A DNA stretch of 64,000 bases from an uncultured Candidatus Saccharibacteria bacterium. Lineage in GTDB: Bacteria > Patescibacteriota > Saccharimonadia > Saccharimonadales > Saccharimonadaceae. The stretch spans positions 21,923 through 85,922 of the forward strand of contig CALIAC010000011.1 of NCBI GenBank assembly GCA_938041555.1, given 5' to 3'. A model generated the notes under the pieces. It ran no database searches and was not told the origin of the DNA. It was given only the letters and a program-made list of their open reading frames with translations. How positions within the stretch are numbered: position 1 is the first letter of the stretch; every line of letters begins with the position of its first letter. Position numbers and translations under genes: made by a program. Of the stretch, positions 16,544 through 25,435 are shown one piece after another.

Positions 16544-18088
16544 CTACTTCTCCGGTACGTGGAATTGCGATGGGTTGGCTTGGTCTTTCTTGGCCTTAGC
16601 CTCAGATTGGAGCGCAGCATCGAGCTGGGCCATGGGGTTATCGGCATCGGGCCCAGGCAGCGGTGGCACACCTGGTGGCAATGGTGGCAAGCTAGAGAAA
16701 TCTGGCATTGGTGGCAGTGGTGGCAGAGCCGGCCCTTCGGCATCATCAGCTGACACGGCACGGTGCTTGGCGTCGAGGTCGGCCAGGGTTTCTTTGCCCG
16801 TTGGTGGCGGGAGGATGTCGTCGTTGTGAGCCATCGGCACGCGCGGCATGTCATTCACATTGGGGACGGTTGGCTCGTGATCAAGTGCTGCCGTGGCGGC
16901 ATTGAGCGGCGCTTGGCTACCTGGTGTGTCGTCGCTGTCGAGGTAACGCCCACCCTTGTGCGAGAGGATGGTCTTGTTGCGGCCATTCTCGCGCTCGCGG
17001 CGCTTATCATCAGCTGCTTGCTTGGTGGTAGCATTAAGCGTGCCACCCAGGCTCGGCTCATTAAGTGGCGTCTCAATGGGCTGGCGCCATGGCTCGGCGC
17101 TGCTGTTGCGCCCTGATGAGCGGCGCGGGGCTGGCGCGGGCTCGGGCTGTGGATTATTCTTGGCTAACTGCTGGGCTAGCTCAGCTTCGTCGGCGTCGGT
17201 CTGGCTTAACTTTTTTTTTCCAGCCTCAGCGTTGTGCGAGATGACGAGTGACTTGTCTTTGTTATTTGCCTGAGCAGGCTTCTTGCTAGCAGGCTTAGCA
17301 GGCATTGGGCCTGCAGCGAGCTGCTTGGCCTCGGCGAGCTTGGCCGCAATCAGCTGCTGGTCACCGCCAGCACTCATCAATTGCGCGGCGAGGGTCATAA
17401 CACGCGAGGTGGTCTTCTCGTTGCTAAAGCGCTCGGTGGCCGCTACAATACCAGTCAAAAAGGCCGTGGCAATATGCTTGTCCAAGAGCGGCTGCTCATC
17501 ATCGGTACTATCAAAGCCCTGAGCGAGGCTTGCCGCGAGCTCACTATAGCTGCTGGCCTGAGGATCCGTCCAGACAATATTACCCAACGTACCTGGCGCA
17601 TCGATGTGCAGCGCCGCCACTGGCGACTCGCGCAGGATGCGGCCATGCCCTTTGAGCGCTGGGTCGAGGTCATCCTCGCTGCGCACACCGATCGTCACGA
17701 CGAACTGCACATTGTAATCACCCTGGCTAAATTCCAAATCACTCTGGCTAATCGTTGCGCGGTACGGCGTGATGAAAATCTTAACGAGGTCGCCATCGAG
17801 CTTGTAGCGCAAATGGTCGGCCTTTTCCTTATCAAGGGCAATGATGAAATCTCGCAGACTATCCACCGTGCTCTCAAAGGTACGCTCTGGCTCCAAAAAA
17901 CCCACTGCCGTTGGTACATCCCCACTAAAGACGGCTGTGGCGTGCTTGTCGAGCTTGTTGAGCAAAAGCGTCAACCCTAGTGCTGCACTCAGCTCATCTA
18001 CCGTAGGGTGGGCGTTGACCGCCACCAAAATATTATTACTCTCACCTAGTTTGTCGATGATTTGTTGCCGCACCTTTATCTCGTCCAT
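16544..18088 (-). CDS. Degenerate DHH-phosphoesterase-like protein with proline-rich tail
   Basis: 514 residues. N-terminal ~240 residues resemble a DHH/nanoRNase domain (NILVAVNAHPTVDELSAALG, about 20-39), where the usual HxNPDxDAxGS metal site is replaced by HPTVDELSAA, so catalysis is doubtful. GRILRESPVAALHIDAPGTL and a helical segment follow. From about residue 270 the chain is low-complexity: Ala/Lys, then charged, then proline-rich (LPPLPPMPDFSSLPPLPP). TAGGAGCT directly precedes the ATG at 18088. Probably a structural or regulatory protein on an old phosphoesterase fold. Moderately sure of the fold. Confidence 0.7.
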   Translation of the reverse strand: MDEIKVRQQIIDKLGESNNILVAVNAHPTVDELSAALGLTLLLNKLDKHATAVFSGDVPTAVGFLEPERTFESTVDSLRDFIIALDKEKADHLRYKLDGDLVKIFITPYRATISQSDLEFSQGDYNVQFVVTIGVRSEDDLDPALKGHGRILRESPVAALHIDAPGTLGNIVWTDPQASSYSELAASLAQGFDSTDDEQPLLDKHIATAFLTGIVAATERFSNEKTTSRVMTLAAQLMSAGGDQQLIAAKLAEAKQLAAGPMPAKPASKKPAQANNKDKSLVISHNAEAGKKKLSQTDADEAELAQQLAKNNPQPEPAPAPRRSSGRNSSAEPWRQPIETPLNEPSLGGTLNATTKQAADDKRRERENGRNKTILSHKGGRYLDSDDTPGSQAPLNAATAALDHEPTVPNVNDMPRVPMAHNDDILPPPTGKETLADLDAKHRAVSADDAEGPALPPLPPMPDFSSLPPLPPGVPPLPGPDADNPMAQLDAALQSEAKAKKDQANPSQFHVPEK

Positions 18089-18122
18089 AGCTCCTACTTT
18101 TGCCTTACCCAAAACTCCATCT

Positions 18123-18152
18123 ATCCTACCATAAGTAATTTCGTTTCGTCAA
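18123..18152 (-). promoter_or_regulatory. Promoter of the DHH-like gene
   Basis: TTGACG (18147-18152), 18 bp, TAGGAT (18123-18128). An exact copy of the recurrent 12-mer lies upstream at 18167-18178. Confidence 0.6.
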
Positions 18153-18276
18153 TGGCGAGTCGCGATTAACAGAGGTAGGTATGCGAAGTATAGCACCTTT
18201 CTTTGTGCAAAAAACCCCCAAAATGTGTGATCCTTATATCTCACACTATTTCATAATAGTTACTCTAGCCTACATA

Positions 18277-18306
18277 CAAAAAACACCTCTCCCTCGAGGT
18301 GTTTTG
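18277..18306 (-). terminator. Terminator of rpsT
   Basis: AACACCTC / GAGGTGTT stem, 6-nt loop, U-run on the minus strand. Confidence 0.85.
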
Positions 18307-18328
18307 GTATATGCTCGCGCTTATTGCT

Positions 18329-18583
18329 TTACGCAAGTTTGACGCCAGCAGCCTTGGCAGCCTTGGCGAGCGATGCCTTGCGGCGGCTCGCGGTGTTTTT
18401 CTTGAGCAAACCCTTCTTGACGGCTTTGTCAAGCTCGCTCTGGGCCTGGCTCAGGGCGGCAGCGCTTGGCTCAGCAGCGAAGGCCTTGGTGCTAGCCTTG
18501 ATGGCGCGCTTGGTAGCAATGTTGCGCTGGCGGCGAGTAGCCGTTTGCTTCATGCGTTTGACAGCTGATTTGATGATGGGCAT
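18329..18583 (-). CDS. rpsT: 30S ribosomal protein S20
   Basis: 84 residues, Lys/Ala/Arg-rich helical bundle that binds 16S rRNA. MPIIKSAVKRMKQTATRRQR at the start and KGLLKKNTASRRKASLAKA at the end are the conserved S20 signature. ATG 18583 with GAGGAAA upstream. Monocistronic, with its own terminator. Confidence 0.95.
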   Translation of the reverse strand: MPIIKSAVKRMKQTATRRQRNIATKRAIKASTKAFAAEPSAAALSQAQSELDKAVKKGLLKKNTASRRKASLAKAAKAAGVKLA

Positions 18584-18684
18584 TAATTTCCTCTATCGCT
18601 TGTTATTATGGGTTAGTACTACAATCAAGCGCTCATTATAAGGCATGGCGCAGGATTTGTAAAGAGCCGGGCCACCACGGGGGG

Positions 18685-19221
18685 CTACTGGCGCTCGCTC
18701 TTTTGCGGCCACAGCAGCACATACCAAAGGTAGAGCGAACCAGCGATGGTGAGCACGAGCCCAGACGTCCACGGTACAGGCCCATCAAGGAATGTGTTGT
18801 ATGGCACACCGGTATGGAGAATGTGGTGGAAGAGTGTATACTTCACCATGTCGGCAACAGGATAAGCAAGGATAGCGACGATGGCAATCCCCTGCTTGAT
18901 CATACTCTGCTTGGAGTGGCGACGAAGCGTGGTATAGGCAAGATACATGGCCTGAGCAGCAAGATTAACACCAAAGACAAACGAGGCGGCCAGCGCCATC
19001 ATATTAGACGTTGTATTAGAGTTAATGCCAGGCAGTGGCCCACTGCTTGAAGATATAACTGTATAGACGCGCCACGCCATGAAAATATCGATAAATGCCA
19101 AGTACGCAAGCGCTAGACTCGCCACCATCATCATCAAGCGCATACCATGCCATCGTCGCTGATGCTGATGGTTCTTTGTCTGAACCGTCTGGGTAGTAAC
19201 TGTTGTCTGTACTGTAGCCAT
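18685..19221 (-). CDS. Four-TM membrane protein, unknown function
   Basis: 178 residues. Thr/Gln-rich N-terminus, then four hydrophobic segments: about 25-48 (LMMMVASLALAYLAFIDIFM), 72-97, 105-127 and 150-172. No pore or catalytic motif seen; the size resembles a small integral accessory protein. ATG 19221 follows AAGGAGGTG at 4 nt (upstream GTG is too close). -10 TATAAT at 19263-19268. Monocistronic. Confidence 0.8.
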   Translation of the reverse strand: MATVQTTVTTQTVQTKNHQHQRRWHGMRLMMMVASLALAYLAFIDIFMAWRVYTVISSSSGPLPGINSNTTSNMMALAASFVFGVNLAAQAMYLAYTTLRRHSKQSMIKQGIAIVAILAYPVADMVKYTLFHHILHTGVPYNTFLDGPVPWTSGLVLTIAGSLYLWYVLLWPQKSERQ

Positions 19222-19262
19222 ATACACCTCCTTGGTGTTGCAGTGGTGTTTGTTATGATGAT

Positions 19263-19268
19263 ATTATA
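19263..19268 (-). promoter_or_regulatory. -10 element of the four-TM protein gene
   Basis: TATAAT on the minus strand, ~40 bp before the start. Confidence 0.5.
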
Positions 19269-19333
19269 CCACGTTCTTATACGCTAAGCACTTTATCTGT
19301 CCAACGCTCACGCGTCTATCTAGGCCGCCCACA

Positions 19334-20278
19334 CTACCGCCCCGCTACTGCAAATAAAAAGCTCTCTACCGCATCCCACGGTGGTATGCCCGTTGTCTTC
19401 ATGTCGGCATCAAGCTGAGCAGCCCGCTGAGTAAGAGTACGGATATCAGCTGGCGCGACCTGCGTGGTGAGCGGCTTGGTTTTTTTGACAACGTAGGGGT
19501 GGAGCGAGAGCTCGCGCGCAATCTCTGCCTCCCCTGCCTCGCCATAGCATGCAATCGCCGCCAGCTGAGTCCACTGCGCCCAAATAAGCGCTGCGGTTTG
19601 GTATGGGTCGTGGCTCAGGCGTAGCTCATCAAGGGCAGCGCGCAAAGCTGGGCCTCGGCGCTCCACCGCGAGGGTTACAACATCAAAGACCGAGAACTCA
19701 CGGGCCGGTGGCAACACGGTGGCAATTGCATCATCGGTAATAGTGTCGAGCTGAGCCAACGCGTCGATGGCGTGTGCCAACTGCAGCTGGTCGATCGACC
19801 CACCATAGCCCTTTTCGTCCGGCACCAGAGCTCGCTCCACCATGCTGCGCACATGCGCTGAGCTCAGCGACACGCCGCGTCTATTAGCTAGCTGGCGCAG
19901 CCACCGCTCGGCGGCAGGGCGCTGGCGGTCGGTCAGTGGATCAGCAGCGATAATAGTCGCGGCTTTATGCAGTGCTTTGTACGTTTTGGTGCGTTTATCG
20001 ACCCCTGGCTCTACCAGCACAAGCGTCGTCTCGTCAGGAATATCATGGGCCCACTGGCCAAGCTGCTCCCAAAGGTCTGGGCGCTCAGACAGGCGTCGCA
20101 GCACAATGAGCCGCTGCGCCGCAAAGAGCGACACACCACGCACCAACTCAGCCAAACCCGCGGCATCAAGCTGCTGCTGAGTATCGACATGTTCTGCTGG
20201 CACTGGCGCGTGCTGAGTGATCTTCGCCAGCTCTTGCTCTGCTACGTAGCTATTCTTCCCCACGATGAGATAGAGCAT
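19334..20278 (-). CDS. holA: DNA polymerase III delta subunit
   Basis: 314 residues. Opens the sliding clamp as part of the clamp loader. AAA+-like N-terminal domain without a P-loop (MLYLIVGKNSYVAEQEL), LVRGVSLFAAQRLIVLRRL and ETTLVLVEPGVDKRTKTYKA. The middle lid (LPPAREFSVFDVVTLAVERRG) is a delta hallmark; the C-terminal collar helices include WAQWTQLAAIACY. Starts 4 nt after the fpg stop with GGGGGAG upstream, closing the operon HAD hydrolase - membrane protein - fpg - holA. Confidence 0.9.
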   Translation of the reverse strand: MLYLIVGKNSYVAEQELAKITQHAPVPAEHVDTQQQLDAAGLAELVRGVSLFAAQRLIVLRRLSERPDLWEQLGQWAHDIPDETTLVLVEPGVDKRTKTYKALHKAATIIAADPLTDRQRPAAERWLRQLANRRGVSLSSAHVRSMVERALVPDEKGYGGSIDQLQLAHAIDALAQLDTITDDAIATVLPPAREFSVFDVVTLAVERRGPALRAALDELRLSHDPYQTAALIWAQWTQLAAIACYGEAGEAEIARELSLHPYVVKKTKPLTTQVAPADIRTLTQRAAQLDADMKTTGIPPWDAVESFLFAVAGR

Positions 20279-20282
20279 GAGC

Positions 20283-21164
20283 TTACTCCCCCACTTTCAC
20301 CTGGCACACCGGGCAAATGTGCGTCCCGCGGCCAGCCACGCGAATCTTCATAATTTCTACGTCGGGGTGGCGCGGGCAGGGCTGCCCCTCACGCCGAAAC
20401 ACCTGCGCAAAGGCTAGGTAGCTCCCCTTGTTGCCTTCAGCATCGACGTAGTTGCGGTCGGTGCTGCCACCCTTGTCAATACTCAGCTGCAGCACTTGTC
20501 GAATATGGGCAAAGAGCGCGGCAAGCTGCTCATCATCCACCATGCGCACTCGTGTGGCGGGGTGGAGTTGCGTCATCCATAGCGATTCATCGGCATAGAT
20601 ATTCCCCACGCCAGCGATGGTCGTTTGGTCAAGGATAGCCGCCTTCATAGTTGTGCCGTTGCGCCGGCGGATGCGCGCGACGAATTGCGCCGCTGTGGTA
20701 TGCGGGTCGAGCGGCTCGGGCCCGACTTTTTGCATAAAGGGCAGCTGCGCCACCTCTGGTGTGGGGTAGAGCTTTATCCAGCCAAATTTGCGCAGGTCAT
20801 TAAAGTACAAATGCGCGCCATCCGCAAAGGTCAGCGCCACCCGCGTCAAGCGGTCGGGCAGCTCATGAAGAAAGCTATCATTTGGGTGGCCGCCGCCCCA
20901 GCGCTCCTCACCAACAAAGAGTAGTTGGCCCGTCATCTTGAGGTGCACCACCAGTGTGTAGTTGGTGTTCAGGCGAATCAGCAGCACCTTAGCGCGGCGC
21001 TCTACCGCCGTGATGGTCGCACCGTGCAGGAAGTGCGCCACCGCTGTGGGGTCGTTGGGAAAGCTCTTGGGTGAGTCATACACCGTACTTGCCACAACCT
21101 GCTTCCCCACCACCAAGCGAGCTAAGCTCGTACGAATCGTCTCAACTTCAGGGAGTTCAGGCAT
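20283..21164 (-). CDS. mutM: Formamidopyrimidine-DNA glycosylase (MutM/Fpg)
   Basis: 293 residues. Excises 8-oxoguanine and opened purines, with AP-lyase activity. After Met removal the catalytic Pro starts MPELPEVETIRTSL (Pro2, Glu3). H2TH region: AAILDQTTIAGVGNIYADES. The C-terminal zinc finger reads PCPRHPD ... GTHICPVC, where the second ligand is His instead of Cys (CxxH...CxxC), still able to hold zinc. The ATG at 21164 has GGAG 7 nt upstream and lies 8 bp inside the end of the preceding membrane-protein gene. Confidence 0.95.
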   Translation of the reverse strand: MPELPEVETIRTSLARLVVGKQVVASTVYDSPKSFPNDPTAVAHFLHGATITAVERRAKVLLIRLNTNYTLVVHLKMTGQLLFVGEERWGGGHPNDSFLHELPDRLTRVALTFADGAHLYFNDLRKFGWIKLYPTPEVAQLPFMQKVGPEPLDPHTTAAQFVARIRRRNGTTMKAAILDQTTIAGVGNIYADESLWMTQLHPATRVRMVDDEQLAALFAHIRQVLQLSIDKGGSTDRNYVDAEGNKGSYLAFAQVFRREGQPCPRHPDVEIMKIRVAGRGTHICPVCQVKVGE

Positions 21165-21693
21165 GAGCACACTCCATCGCCCAGATCATCGCCACAAAAA
21201 GCAAAAAATACACCGCCTGCCCCACCAGCATAATATAGCGATGCCACGGCTTGGCAAAGAAGTAGCAGCCAAGAACAATAGCCTGGCACACCAGAGCACC
21301 ACTCGTTACCACCCGTACCACTGAGTGAGCATCGCTCAGCAGGACAAGAATCTCAATGATCGTTATAACCGGTATACAGCCCCAGGCTGCAATATTATGG
21401 ACCAAGGTGCGCCGCTGGCTCACGCCAAAGGGCACTAACCCCATCACACAAAAATTAAGACTCACGACAAGAAGGAGTAGCTGCACCGCTCGTGGCGACG
21501 GCGACTGCACAGCCCACAGCGCAAGGCTCAGGCCAGTCAGTGGCAAGAGGATCTTACCCGCAATTACCGTCCTTGTCCGCTGCTCAATATGCATACTGAG
21601 CGTTTTACCAAGCTGCGGCGGCACCATCCATAGTGTGTAGACAAGCAGCACAAGCAAACAACCGGCCATCAGCCCAAGCCACACGGGTGTCAT
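21157..21693 (-). CDS. Multi-TM membrane protein, unknown function
   Basis: 178 residues, about five or six TM segments: 5-25, 43-62, 68-92, 104-120, 128-146, 152-172. No motif recognised. Translationally coupled at both ends: its ATG overlaps the TGA of the HAD gene (TGATG), and its 3' end overlaps fpg. A GTG one codon upstream is an alternative start. Its place in an operon with repair and replication genes gives no clear functional clue. Confidence 0.75.
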   Translation of the reverse strand: MTPVWLGLMAGCLLVLLVYTLWMVPPQLGKTLSMHIEQRTRTVIAGKILLPLTGLSLALWAVQSPSPRAVQLLLLVVSLNFCVMGLVPFGVSQRRTLVHNIAAWGCIPVITIIEILVLLSDAHSVVRVVTSGALVCQAIVLGCYFFAKPWHRYIMLVGQAVYFLLFVAMIWAMECAHA

Positions 21694-22268
21694 CACTCCC
21701 CCACCAGCTCCTCAAGCTCGGCCATTGTGCGGCGATTGGCTGTGTGGAGGATGGCGCGCATGCCAGCGGCTTCAGCCCCAGAGCAGTTATCCAATCGGTC
21801 GTCAATCATCACGCATTGGCCAGGCAACACGCCGAGCCGATCTGCTGCTAGCTCGAAGGCTTCGCGGCTTGGCTTGGCAACGTGCTCGGCATACGAGAGC
21901 ACCACGGCATCGAAAAGCTGGCGCAGCTCATCAGGAGTAAACAGTCGCTCGATCGTATCGCTCCCCACATTGCTCAGCAACCCCACCTTGATAGCCGGGT
22001 AACGCTGGTGCAGCGCGTGAATCATGGCGATCAGCTCGCTATTGCGCACATGTGCCTGCTCGAGCAATGCCGCTATCTGGGCTGGCGTTTGCTCCGAGAG
22101 CCGTGCCACCTCTGTAATAAATTCCTGCCGCGAGATATAGCCATAGTCCGACTGCTTATTAATATCCTCTAGCTCGGCCCGGCGATCCGGCGGGCACTGT
22201 GCCATCAGCACCTCGATGCTCCCACCATAGAGCACACCAAAACAATCAAAAATTACTGCACGAATCAT
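21693..22268 (-). CDS. HAD-superfamily hydrolase
   Basis: 191 residues. Motif I FDCFGVLY (Asp8 nucleophile), a helical cap, motif II VGLLSNVGSD (Ser), motif III Lys in HVAKPSREAF, and motif IV CVMIDDRLDNCSGAEAAG (acid pair). Complete haloacid-dehalogenase core of phosphatase type; probably a nucleotide or sugar phosphatase. First gene of the operon leading to fpg and holA. Leaderless start: TATAAT, 7 nt, ATG. Confidence 0.9.
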   Translation of the reverse strand: MIRAVIFDCFGVLYGGSIEVLMAQCPPDRRAELEDINKQSDYGYISRQEFITEVARLSEQTPAQIAALLEQAHVRNSELIAMIHALHQRYPAIKVGLLSNVGSDTIERLFTPDELRQLFDAVVLSYAEHVAKPSREAFELAADRLGVLPGQCVMIDDRLDNCSGAEAAGMRAILHTANRRTMAELEELVGE

Positions 22269-22281
22269 ACGCTCGATTATA
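22269..22281 (-). promoter_or_regulatory. Leaderless promoter of the HAD-fpg-holA operon
   Basis: TATAAT (22276-22281), 7 nt, ATG 22268. Confidence 0.6.
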
Positions 22282-22550
22282 CCATTGGCAGTGGGGTGTG
22301 GCTAGCATGAGCATCAGACAATCCGCGCAGAGTCATCGCACAATCGATATCTCAAAGCCATCTTTATCCGCGTATAAGCTCCTCCCCCGCTTCTTCATTG
22401 GATGGAGTGTGAGGAGTTGTAATAATTTTTTTGATCTTACGCAAGAGAACCGTGCTCTGGAGAGAACTAACTGTCACGGTATTTCATAAGAGGGTGCGCA
22501 AAACCACAGTAGGTTATGTAAGCTTCGAGAGCGAGCCGCACAGCGCCTTT

Positions 22551-23156
22551 TTATTGCGTCTTATCAAACATCGGTGCAAAGCCAGGGATCTGGTTGGCAA
22601 AGAGTGCATGAATCTTAGGTACATCAGCCTTCATCGAGCCAGGCGAGCCTTGACAGCTCGATGTCCAGATGCGCGTCTTTGTCGTGCCGCTGTCCATCGT
22701 CTCGAAGGTGTAGAGCCGCCCAGCAGTGGCACACACCCCACGCACGTCATCGTCGTCCACGCTGCGCGTGTCTTGGATCTGCGCCTTGCTCAGGGCATAC
22801 ACGAGTTGCTCGTAGGCCTGCTGGTTGTTCTCAAACTCTTTGCGGTCGAGCTGCTTGTCTAAGTAGCCTTGATACACCGTATATGTCCGCTTATTGGGCG
22901 AAATCTCGATCTGGTACGAGCGGAAGGTCTCATCTGCCACAATCGGCCCGCGCACCGTCCAGCGTACACTGTTGGTTGCATTATGCGCCACCACTTGGTC
23001 GTAGAAGCTCTCGGTCGATTGCTGCGTGTTGGTGTTGTTCGTCTCCTGGCGAGTCGCCACCATGCGGATGACCGACGCAACTGCTGCCACCACCAACGAA
23101 ATCACCAAGATAGTGACAATAATCGGAAAAACTTTTGGCCGCTCGCCTTTATACAT
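22551..23156 (-). CDS. Membrane-anchored hypothetical protein (201 aa)
   Basis: One N-terminal TM (VFPIIVTILVISLVVAAVAS, about 9-28) after a basic tip (MYKGERPK), then an extracytoplasmic domain of ~165 residues with three Cys (CATAGRLYTFET and SSCQGSPG), possibly one disulphide. No lipobox. Fold not recognised. ATG 23156 is 6 nt from TATTGT; no Shine-Dalgarno. Monocistronic. Confidence 0.75.
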   Translation of the reverse strand: MYKGERPKVFPIIVTILVISLVVAAVASVIRMVATRQETNNTNTQQSTESFYDQVVAHNATNSVRWTVRGPIVADETFRSYQIEISPNKRTYTVYQGYLDKQLDRKEFENNQQAYEQLVYALSKAQIQDTRSVDDDDVRGVCATAGRLYTFETMDSGTTKTRIWTSSCQGSPGSMKADVPKIHALFANQIPGFAPMFDKTQ

Positions 23157-23168
23157 GAGAGTACAATA
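23157..23168 (-). promoter_or_regulatory. Leaderless promoter of the 201-aa membrane protein
   Basis: TATTGT (23163-23168), 6 nt, ATG 23156. Confidence 0.5.
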
Positions 23169-23227
23169 CCACAAAGCCTACAAAAACTCAATAGATCCGA
23201 GAGTATAATGCGGAAAAATCCCTGTGA

Positions 23228-24364
23228 TTACGCCGCGAGATCGAAGCCAAAGTGCTCGGCAATAGATTGCTGTTGTTTGGTGTTTTGCGTGTTCTCGGGA
23301 GATGGCACTGCAGCGAGCTTTTGCTCTTGCATCTGCTGCATGAGCTGCATAGCAGGCTCCGACTGCTCAAGACGGCGACCCAGCTCGGCGAGGTTCTTAT
23401 TCGTCTCGCTCTCAATATTGCGATCAGAGAAAAAGTTCCCATAGCCACTGACAAAACGTGCGAGTGATGGGTCAGCTGCCGCAAGCGCATCATATGCAAT
23501 ATCACCATTTTTGATGCACAGCAAGAACTCTTCTGCTGCAACAGCTCGCACTGCTTCACGCGCTTTGTCGGTATTGAGAATATCACCATGTGTCTCGGTA
23601 TACACCTGGTCTTTGCCCATCACGTACTCACCGGTGTCACCCACGCCAGCTTCCAGCACTTCTGTAGTGACGCGGGTTTTTATGCGCTGTTGGACATCAC
23701 CATCATGCATATCAAGATGCTCGTCAATGCCAAGCTTTTCAAACTGCTGCTGCACCTTGGTCTCGGTCTTGTGCGTTTGCTTGTCAAACTTCCCCTTCTG
23801 GTTGGCATGGATTGAGTCGCCCAAGCCATCAATCACATCAAGCGCCACAAGCCGCGAGTCACCCTCCCCAGCCAAACGATCGGCTGTCGATGCATCAAGC
23901 TGATTATACACTTTGCGTGCACTCGTCCGGCGGCCATTTAGCAAGTGATCGCCCTCGTCCTTAGGAGTAAGTGGCTCATATTGCTCATCCGGCAAAACAC
24001 TATCCTCCTCTGCCTTGTCAGGTTCGTCAGTCTTGCTCACGTCCCAGTAGAAGCGATTTGTCGCCATCTCATCAGGGTTCTCTTGTCTGTTTTGGGGAGA
24101 ACCATAGAGCGCACCCACCTGCGCGGCAAGGTCATTTATCCGCGGGTCACTACTCTCTGGCGTGGTGGCGTTATCTGTTTTGTCGAAGGTACTGCTGGGC
24201 GCGCTGTTGCCACTAAGGCCGGCGTAGAGACTGTTAACGGCAGCTTCATTTTCGGCTTGTTGCTGCATGGCTGTTTTGTTATATCCTTTGTGGCGCCGCT
24301 CCCTCTTGAGCGCCCCTAGCTGATCTGGGCTTAAATCTCTGCCATTTGGCGGTACTAAGGTCAT
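23228..24364 (-). CDS. Hypothetical cytoplasmic protein (378 aa)
   Basis: Acidic soluble orphan. A basic, Gln-rich start (LGALKRERRHKGYNK) and a disordered Asn/Ser/Asp-rich stretch (about 50-140) lead to a mostly helical remainder (TADRLAGEGDSRLVALDVID; KAREAVRAVAAEEFLLCIKN) and a Gln-rich end. No signal, TM or known motif. GGAG lies about 9 nt before ATG 24364. It precedes the 201-aa membrane protein on the same strand by ~70 bp. Function unknown; a possible secreted effector of a T4SS-like system, but nothing in the sequence proves it. Confidence 0.72.
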   Translation of the reverse strand: MTLVPPNGRDLSPDQLGALKRERRHKGYNKTAMQQQAENEAAVNSLYAGLSGNSAPSSTFDKTDNATTPESSDPRINDLAAQVGALYGSPQNRQENPDEMATNRFYWDVSKTDEPDKAEEDSVLPDEQYEPLTPKDEGDHLLNGRRTSARKVYNQLDASTADRLAGEGDSRLVALDVIDGLGDSIHANQKGKFDKQTHKTETKVQQQFEKLGIDEHLDMHDGDVQQRIKTRVTTEVLEAGVGDTGEYVMGKDQVYTETHGDILNTDKAREAVRAVAAEEFLLCIKNGDIAYDALAAADPSLARFVSGYGNFFSDRNIESETNKNLAELGRRLEQSEPAMQLMQQMQEQKLAAVPSPENTQNTKQQQSIAEHFGFDLAA

Positions 24365-24543
24365 AAGGGGTATCTCCGTGAGTGTATTGTTATTAGTTTG
24401 TTACACAATAGAACCTCCCGCAAGAAAAGTCAAGCTAGCTGCCTGTGTATAGATATATGTTTTCTCTTCTTTATATTTTATACAGTCGATGAAAAAGAAA
24501 TGTACGGATGTAGAAGATTAGTGACTTTGCTCGCGCGCCGCAC

Positions 24544-25341
24544 CTATGCTGCGCGAACAAGCGTATTATCACCTTGTGGCAGGTCACTACTACCCACGCC
24601 TGCTTCGTCTGGTGCAGCACTAATCTGGTTCCAGTCTTCTAAATATGGCGTCACCGTGCGATCACCACCCTTACTCGGTGTTTCAACCGCCACAACCAAA
24701 GGCGACTTCCCTTCATAACAGTCAATAACGTATTGTGTTGTTCCCTGCTCACTCGTTGTTGTCACAACTATCCGAGCTGTTGCATCATCTGGCACAAGAC
24801 CAGTTGCGCCAAATGTACCACGAGTCAATTGCCATGCATCAGTCACTCGCGCCTCATACGGTTCTCCACCCACATCACAGCAGACCACTCGCCAATCGGC
24901 CAGATCCATCGAGCCAAATTCATAATGCTTTAGAGCGCCCATATTACCCGCCGGATCGTACAAAAAGCCATACGTTGGCCCCTTCTTTTCTATCGCGCGC
25001 AACTTGTCGAGCCGAGCGTCAAGCTTCTCTCGCTCTTTTTTATCCAGGGATTGATTTGCCAATCGACCCTCAATTTCTCTCTCTTCTCTCTGCACCTCTG
25101 CTTCAAATAGCTGACGCGCCACTCCTTCGTTCGCTGCCCGCCGCTCCATCTCCGCCTCAGTCAGGGGCTGCAGCTCACCACTCGCCTGGGCTGCTTCGAC
25201 GATGGCATCGTGCGTCGCCTGGTAGGTAGAGCGATCGAGGCTATCGGCAGACGCCTCTGGATCATACGGACTGGGCAGGCCAGCGCCAGCACGCTCTCCA
25301 CCATTAGAAAATGATGTATCTACTGCTTCGCTTTGTGCCAT
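24544..25341 (-). CDS. Hypothetical cytoplasmic protein (265 aa)
   Basis: Soluble orphan. Disordered N-terminus (SNGGERAGAGLPSPYDP), a charged coiled-coil-like helix (about 85-120, EAEVQREEREIEGRL then KKEREKLDARLDKL), then a beta-rich C-terminal domain (about 125-250; WRVVCCDVGGEPYEARV, ARIVVTTTSEQGTTQYVID). The ATG at 25341 is chosen over the in-frame TTG two codons upstream; AGAGGT is the only ribosome-binding-like sequence. Function unknown. Confidence 0.7.
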   Translation of the reverse strand: MAQSEAVDTSFSNGGERAGAGLPSPYDPEASADSLDRSTYQATHDAIVEAAQASGELQPLTEAEMERRAANEGVARQLFEAEVQREEREIEGRLANQSLDKKEREKLDARLDKLRAIEKKGPTYGFLYDPAGNMGALKHYEFGSMDLADWRVVCCDVGGEPYEARVTDAWQLTRGTFGATGLVPDDATARIVVTTTSEQGTTQYVIDCYEGKSPLVVAVETPSKGGDRTVTPYLEDWNQISAAPDEAGVGSSDLPQGDNTLVRAA

Positions 25342-25435
25342 GCCCAACCTCTATTCTGTTTTGCTTGTGATGGCCCAGATTATACACCACTCTCGATACT
25401 TTGTCTATAGTCTGACCTCTGTTCGGTTGGTGTTC

